A stretch of DNA of 64,000 bases, taken from positions 1-64,000 of the forward strand of contig JAQXZB010000075.1 of NCBI GenBank assembly GCA_029226975.1, written 5' to 3'. Origin of the DNA: Clostridiales bacterium (GTDB lineage Bacteria > Bacillota > Clostridia > UBA1381). The translations under genes were made by a program, and so were the position numbers. The notes below the pieces were generated by a model. That model was given only the letters and a program-made list of their open reading frames with translations. It ran no database searches and was not told where the DNA came from. Positions 59,333-64,000 of the stretch are shown piece by piece (the first letter of the stretch is position 1; each line of letters starts with the position of its first letter).

Positions 59333-60985
59333 ATGGATAAGTACGAGGCATTAAAAACATATTTCGGTCACAGCAGCTTCCGCGAGGGTCAGGAACCCTT
59401 GATAGATGCGCTTTTATCGGGGCGCGACGCTTTGGGGATTATGCCTACGGGAGCGGGAAAATCCGTATGCTACCAAATTCCGGCGGCAATCAGTGACGGA
59501 GTGACGGTAGTAATTTCACCGCTTATTTCGCTTATGAAGGACCAGGTAAACGCCCTTAACCAAATGGGAATACGAGCGGCGTATCTTAACAGCTCCCTGA
59601 CAGAGCGGCAGTTTGCCTTAGCGCTTAAAAAAGCTTATGCGGGTGAGTATAAAATAATATACGCCGCGCCGGAGCGGCTCGAAACGGAGGGCTTCAGAAG
59701 GCTTGCGGGCAGCATAAAAATCTCACTGCTTGCAGTGGACGAAGCGCACTGCATTTCCCAATGGGGACAGGATTTTCGCCCAAGCTATATAAAAATCAGC
59801 GAATTTATACGTTTTCTGCCCTACCGACCGCCCATAGGCGCGTTCACCGCTACGGCAACGGCAAGGGTCAAGGACGATATAATACGGCTTTTGGGACTTG
59901 AAAATCCAAAGCTTGTTACAACGGGCTTTGACCGCCGAAACTTATATTTCGGCGTGGAACACCCGGCGGATAAATTTGACGCGCTTTTGAGAATACTCAA
60001 AAGGAACGAGGGCAAAAGCGGGATTGTGTACTGCACAAGCCGTAAAAACGTCCGCGAGGTCTGCGGCGCACTTATTGAATGTGGCTTTGACGCGACAATG
60101 TACCATGCGGGTCTGCCTGATGAGGAGCGAATAGAAAACCAGGACGATTTTCTCTATGACCGCAAAACAATAATGGTTGCAACAAACGCTTTCGGCATGG
60201 GTATAGACAAGTCGAACGTTTCTTTTGTGGTGCATTATAATATGCCCAAGGACATAGAAAGCTATTATCAGGAAGCCGGACGTGCAGGGCGTGACGGCAG
60301 TGAAGCGGAGTGCATACTGCTCTATTCAAAAAGCGATTATAATACGATACGGTATTTTATAGAAAATCCCGCCGATAATGACGAGCTTACGGACGAGCAG
60401 CGCCAACAGATTAAAAAGCAGGATTACGAACGGCTGCGGCAGATGACCTTTTACAGCACAACCCAAAAATGTCTAAGGCGGTTTATACTGGACTATTTCG
60501 GTGATTATCGGGAATGTAAATGCGGCAAATGCTCAAGCTGTCTGCCCGAAATGCAGGAGGAAAAGCGAGCGGCAGCCGGAAATAAAAAGACTAAAAATAT
60601 CAAGCCAAGCGGCAATGACGCGCTCTTTGAGCGTCTTAAAAAGGTGCGCTTAAACGAAGCGTATTCTTTGGGCGTTCCGGCATTTACGGTGTTCTCGGAC
60701 GCGACGCTTAGGGATATGTGCAGGAAAAAGCCCAAAACCATTGATGAGTTTATGGAAGTAAACGGTGTGGGCGCGGTTAAGGCGAAACGCTTTGGAGCGG
60801 TCTTTGTGTCTGAAATAAGGCAATTTTGCGGTTTAGGTGTAAAGGACGTGAAAAAGCATTGGGAACAAAGCGAAAAAGAACGTCTTAAAAACGAAATATA
60901 TTCGGGTAAAACCTTGGGCGAGCTTGCCAAGCTGCATGGGTGCGGCATAGAGGAAATAATAGAAAGACTGAAGGATTTGAAATGA
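59333..60985 (+). CDS. recQ: ATP-dependent DNA helicase RecQ, short form
   Basis: 3'-5' helicase of 550 aa. Helicase motifs: MPTGAGKSVCYQIP (Walker A), AVDEAHCISQWGQDFRPSY (motif II), TATATARV, and QEAGRAGRDG (motif VI). The RecQ zinc-binding region has CLRRFILDYFGDYRECKCGK. A compact HRDC domain (about 435-500, TIDEFMEVNGVGAVKAKRFG) and a short helical tail end the protein. It is shorter than E. coli RecQ, like several Clostridial homologues. Its TGA overlaps the sbcD ATG. Confidence 0.95.
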   Translation: MDKYEALKTYFGHSSFREGQEPLIDALLSGRDALGIMPTGAGKSVCYQIPAAISDGVTVVISPLISLMKDQVNALNQMGIRAAYLNSSLTERQFALALKKAYAGEYKIIYAAPERLETEGFRRLAGSIKISLLAVDEAHCISQWGQDFRPSYIKISEFIRFLPYRPPIGAFTATATARVKDDIIRLLGLENPKLVTTGFDRRNLYFGVEHPADKFDALLRILKRNEGKSGIVYCTSRKNVREVCGALIECGFDATMYHAGLPDEERIENQDDFLYDRKTIMVATNAFGMGIDKSNVSFVVHYNMPKDIESYYQEAGRAGRDGSEAECILLYSKSDYNTIRYFIENPADNDELTDEQRQQIKKQDYERLRQMTFYSTTQKCLRRFILDYFGDYRECKCGKCSSCLPEMQEEKRAAAGNKKTKNIKPSGNDALFERLKKVRLNEAYSLGVPAFTVFSDATLRDMCRKKPKTIDEFMEVNGVGAVKAKRFGAVFVSEIRQFCGLGVKDVKKHWEQSEKERLKNEIYSGKTLGELAKLHGCGIEEIIERLKDLK

Positions 60986-62073
60986 GATTTTTACATCTGT
61001 CGGATTTACACTTAGGAAAAAGGGTGAATAAAAAGAGTATGCTTGAGGATCAAAGCTATGTCTTAGAGCAGATTTTAACATATGCAAAAGACGCGGACGC
61101 GGTGCTCATTGCCGGTGATGTTTATGACAGAAACGTTCCCTGTGAGGAAGCGGTGGAGCTGTTCGATTGGTTTTTGGCACAGCTTTGCAGAATGGAAAAA
61201 ACGGTAATGGTCATAAGCGGAAATCATGACAGCGCACAGCGTTTGGGCTTTGGCAGAAGCATTATGAAAAACAGCAATGTTCACATTTGCACCGAATGTA
61301 AAGGCAAGCCGCAGCGGGTAAGGGTAAAAGATGTGGATTTTTATCTTCTGCCCTTTGTTAAGCCCTCAATGGTAAAGCCGCTTTTTGACAAAGAGGACAT
61401 GGATTACAATGAAATGATGCGTTTGATTTTGGGGGACATAAAACCCGAAGGAAAAAGCGTTCTTGCACTGCATCAGTTTGTAACCGCCGGGGGACACAAA
61501 ACCGAACGCTGTGACAGTGAAACCATAACAGTGGGCGGTGTGGACAATATAGACGTATCGGTGTTTGATAAATTCGATTATGTGGCACTGGGGCATATAC
61601 ACGGCGCTCAAAGAATTGGCAGAGATACTGTGCGCTATTGCGGCTCGCCGTTAAAATACTCCTTTTCCGAGGTGCATCACAAAAAAGCCGCGCTTTTGGT
61701 CGATACGGAGGATATGAGCATAAAAAGCCTTGAGCTTTTGCCGCTCCACGATATGCGTGAAATACGGGGTAAGCTTTCGGATTTGCTTGATGAAAATGTG
61801 TATTCTCTTGGGGACACTAAAGATTATATGCACGTCACCCTAACCGATGAGGAGGAGCTTATCGACCCGATGGGCAAAATCAGAAGCGTTTATCCAAATA
61901 CCATGCTTTTGGATTTTGACAACAGCCGAACGAGAGCGGAGCATATAAGCAGCTCCCAAGCGCAGGTAACGGAAAGCAAAACGCCCTATGAGCTGTTTGA
62001 GGAATTTTATACGGCGCAAAACGGAACGGAAATGACAGAGGAAATGAAAGAGATTGTAAGGGAAATGCTATGA
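60982..62073 (+). CDS. sbcD: Exonuclease subunit SbcD (Mre11-like)
   Basis: A 363-aa metallophosphoesterase with all Mre11 motifs: LHLSDLHLGKR, LIAGDVYDRNVP, VISGNHDSAQR, LALHQFVTAGG and ALGHIHGAQRIG. With SbcC it cleaves hairpins and processes DNA ends. ATG 60982 overlaps the recQ stop; a longer frame begins inside recQ and is not needed. Its stop overlaps the sbcC ATG, so recQ-sbcD-sbcC is one coupled operon. Confidence 0.95.
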   Translation: MRFLHLSDLHLGKRVNKKSMLEDQSYVLEQILTYAKDADAVLIAGDVYDRNVPCEEAVELFDWFLAQLCRMEKTVMVISGNHDSAQRLGFGRSIMKNSNVHICTECKGKPQRVRVKDVDFYLLPFVKPSMVKPLFDKEDMDYNEMMRLILGDIKPEGKSVLALHQFVTAGGHKTERCDSETITVGGVDNIDVSVFDKFDYVALGHIHGAQRIGRDTVRYCGSPLKYSFSEVHHKKAALLVDTEDMSIKSLELLPLHDMREIRGKLSDLLDENVYSLGDTKDYMHVTLTDEEELIDPMGKIRSVYPNTMLLDFDNSRTRAEHISSSQAQVTESKTPYELFEEFYTAQNGTEMTEEMKEIVREML

Positions 62074-64000
62074 AACCGAAAAAACTTGTAATGTCAGCCT
62101 TCGGACCTTATGCGGGCAGAGAAGAAATCGATTTTTCGCGCCTTGAGGGTCTGTTTATCATAACCGGTGATACGGGAGCCGGAAAAACCACCATATTTGA
62201 CGCAATATCCTATGCTCTCTACGGCAGGGCAAGCGGCGAGAGCCGCGAGGAAAGCGGTTTAAGGAGCGATTTTGCCGATGAGGACGCAAAGGTGTATGTG
62301 GAATTGGAATTTTCGCACCGGGGTAAGGAATATAAAATAACCAGAAATCCCAAATACACCCTGCCCGGCAGAAAAATGCCCATAAAGGCAAACGCGCTGT
62401 TGGAGCTTCCGGACGGGAGCGTAAAAGAGGGAAAGGCGGCAAATGAGGGAATAGAGGAGCTTTTGGGCATTGATAAAAATCAATTTTCGCGGATTGTTAT
62501 GATTGCCCAGGGGGATTTTTTAAAGCTGCTGTTTGCTTCAACAAAGGAGCGGGGCGAAATATTCAGAAAAATATTCTCTACTTATAAGTACCTGGATTTT
62601 CAGGAGGAATTAAAACGCAGATTATCCGCCATAGAGGAGGAGCGGCGTTTTTTGGAGCAAAGACTTATGCAGACCGCCTCCGGCGCAGTCTGCGATGAAA
62701 TACCCGATGATATAAATTCCCTTAACGCTTTTGCCGAAGCTTTGGAGGGGGACATAAAAAAATACGGCGATGAATATGAACTCTGTAAAAAGGAAAGAAC
62801 AAAGATAAAGAAAAAAATCTCGGAGCTTACAAAGGAAATCCCGCAGGTCAAAAATACAAACCGTATGCTTAAAACTTTAGAGGAAAACAAAAAGGCTCTT
62901 GAAGAAATAGAGAAAAATGCCGAGGGACATAAAAAACAGGAACAGGAAACGGAAAAATCAAAGCGTGCATTGGATTTTGTGTCCCCGATATATGACGAGG
63001 TGCAAAGATTAAAAAAAGAAGCGAAGCTTGCCGGGGAGGGAATAGAAAAGAACAGGGAAATAATATCACAAAGCAAGCCGGAGCTTGACAGGGCTAAAAA
63101 ACGCCTTGAAGAAGCGGAGTTGAAAAAGTCCGAGGAACGCCGGCTTTTGGAGGAGATTGCCGCAATTTCAAAATCACTGCCCAAATACGAGGAGCTTGCA
63201 AGAAAAAGAAGCGAAGCAGAGAGCGCAAAAAAGCAGCTTGACATAGAGGAAGAACGGTTAAAAGACCTCGAAAATGAGTATGCAAAGCTTTGCGAAGCAC
63301 CGCAAAAATACAATGAGGAGCTTTTAAAGCTTGCCGACGCAAGGCTTGACGCAGAACGCGCCGCCGGGGCGAAAAAGGAGCAGGAAAAGCTTCTTGAGGA
63401 AATAAAGGATATGCTTTTGCGGCTGTCGGAAGCAAGGAAAAAGGAAGCTGTGCTTTTAAAAGCACAGCAGGACTATATGAGTAAGCGCGAGGAAAGCGGA
63501 TGCGCCGCCGCGGCAGAGCATAGGGCACAGCAGGCGTATTTTGACGCGCAGGCGGGGATTCTTGCGGCAAAGCTGAAGGAGGCGGAGCCTTGCCCGGTGT
63601 GCGGCTCAAAAACCCACCCGAAGCCGGCAAGACTTGCCGATGATACGGTTTCGAGGGAGGAATTGGATAAATTAAAAAAGGACGCGGAAAAAAAGCAAAA
63701 AGCAGCGCAGGAGGCTTCCGCCCTGTGTGCCGCCGCATCAGCCGATGCAAAAAATGCCAAGGACGCGCTTGTTAAAAATAAATTGGGCATTGAATTTAAG
63801 GATTACGGGGACTTTGCCGATAAGCTTGAAAAGCTAAAGGCAGAGTGCGAAGCCTTGCAAAAAAAGTATTCCTTAGAGAAGAGCGAAGCCGAAAAGAGGG
63901 AAAAGCGCAAAGCAGAGATAGAGGATTGTCTGCAAAAAAATGAAACCCGGCGGGCGGCTAAGGAAAAAGAAATAGGGGACACTAAAAATAAAATAAATGC
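62070..64000 (+). CDS. sbcC: Exonuclease subunit SbcC (Rad50-like), 3' end beyond window
   Basis: The frame opens with ATG 62070 (overlapping the sbcD TGA) and stays open to the window edge, giving 643 codons of a protein normally over 1000 aa. Walker A is ITGDTGAGKTTIFDAI (about residues 30-45), followed by the family block IVMIAQGDFLKLLFAST (about 146-162). Long charged coiled coils follow (about 195-500). The zinc hook CPVCGSKTHP lies at residues 508-517, and the returning coiled coil runs to the edge. Walker B is outside the window. Confidence 0.94.
   Translation, partial: MKPKKLVMSAFGPYAGREEIDFSRLEGLFIITGDTGAGKTTIFDAISYALYGRASGESREESGLRSDFADEDAKVYVELEFSHRGKEYKITRNPKYTLPGRKMPIKANALLELPDGSVKEGKAANEGIEELLGIDKNQFSRIVMIAQGDFLKLLFASTKERGEIFRKIFSTYKYLDFQEELKRRLSAIEEERRFLEQRLMQTASGAVCDEIPDDINSLNAFAEALEGDIKKYGDEYELCKKERTKIKKKISELTKEIPQVKNTNRMLKTLEENKKALEEIEKNAEGHKKQEQETEKSKRALDFVSPIYDEVQRLKKEAKLAGEGIEKNREIISQSKPELDRAKKRLEEAELKKSEERRLLEEIAAISKSLPKYEELARKRSEAESAKKQLDIEEERLKDLENEYAKLCEAPQKYNEELLKLADARLDAERAAGAKKEQEKLLEEIKDMLLRLSEARKKEAVLLKAQQDYMSKREESGCAAAAEHRAQQAYFDAQAGILAAKLKEAEPCPVCGSKTHPKPARLADDTVSREELDKLKKDAEKKQKAAQEASALCAAASADAKNAKDALVKNKLGIEFKDYGDFADKLEKLKAECEALQKKYSLEKSEAEKREKRKAEIEDCLQKNETRRAAKEKEIGDTKNKIN

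Noticed and set aside
1-64000. CRISPR arrays, tRNA or rRNA genes, transposases, phage genes
   Set aside because: None seen on either strand: no regularly spaced repeats, no cloverleaf candidates in the gaps, and no integrase or transposase motifs among the proteins.

Overview
The window reads as a chromosome segment of a Gram-positive, spore-forming anaerobe of the class Clostridia (Bacillota), most likely an uncultured gut-type lineage. The evidence is SLH-domain and copper-amine-oxidase-like 'stalk' surface proteins, a SigH-type sporulation sigma factor, a SpoVM-like micro-gene, MurT-GatD, CdaA-CdaR, RNase J, RqcH, YerC, RemB, a ferredoxin-linked indolepyruvate oxidoreductase and a biotin-dependent Na+-pumping decarboxylase locus. 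Nearly all genes have Shine-Dalgarno sites, and many SigA-type promoters (TTGAAA or TTGACA, 17-nt spacer, TATAAT) can be read directly. I found no rRNA, tRNA, CRISPR array, transposase or prophage.

Layout, left half. Bases 1-1137 hold the end of an SLH surface protein. Then come murT-gatD (minus) and ppdK. From 6.3 to 15.2 kb a plus-strand housekeeping run carries recJ, rel, an S4 protein, recF, remB, gyrB and obg. A GH51 arabinofuranosidase (minus) and a minus-strand block of gyrA followed by three consecutive cyclophilins fill 15.2-22.4 kb. A methyltransferase-yerC pair faces a DUF421-DUF4363 pair, followed by an FAD dehydrogenase, an EamA transporter, a two-gene ChrA transporter, sigH, a zinc-ribbon protein and malic enzyme (22.5-30.5 kb). 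The 380-nt gap at 30466-30845 contains a promoter, a strongly base-paired RNA leader and a 26-bp near-palindrome, all in front of an EcsC-family gene.

Layout, right half. A lipoprotein and rqcH (minus) are followed by an acyltransferase, a GNAT and a sirtuin (plus). The apparently empty stretch 36398-36815 encodes, on the minus strand, a 54-aa membrane protein and a 22-aa SpoVM-like peptide. Next come nfeD-SPFH and then the decarboxylase locus mmdA-oadG-bcc-oadB-oadA (38.4-43.4 kb). That locus has both the CoA-linked (12S-type) and the keto-acid-linked (5S-type) carboxyltransferases around one biotin carrier and one Na+ pump. Further on are a secreted GH26-like/SLH enzyme, an ECF sigma/DUF4179 pair, RNase J, cdaR-cdaA, a small HTH regulator divergent from a CHAP-hydrolase/LRR operon, a sugar kinase, iorAB-paaK, and a recQ-sbcD-sbcC repair operon that runs off the right edge.

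Taken together, PPDK, malic enzyme and the mmdA-oad locus form a pyruvate/PEP/oxaloacetate/malate/methylmalonyl-CoA node with Na+ coupling. IorAB plus PaaK handle aryl-pyruvates and aryl-acetates. The surface proteins share SLH or stalk modules. The observations most worth checking are the EcsC leader RNA, the SpoVM-like micro-operon, the shared-promoter HTH/CHAP switch, the hybrid decarboxylase/transcarboxylase locus, the RNase J leader and the cyclophilin triplet.
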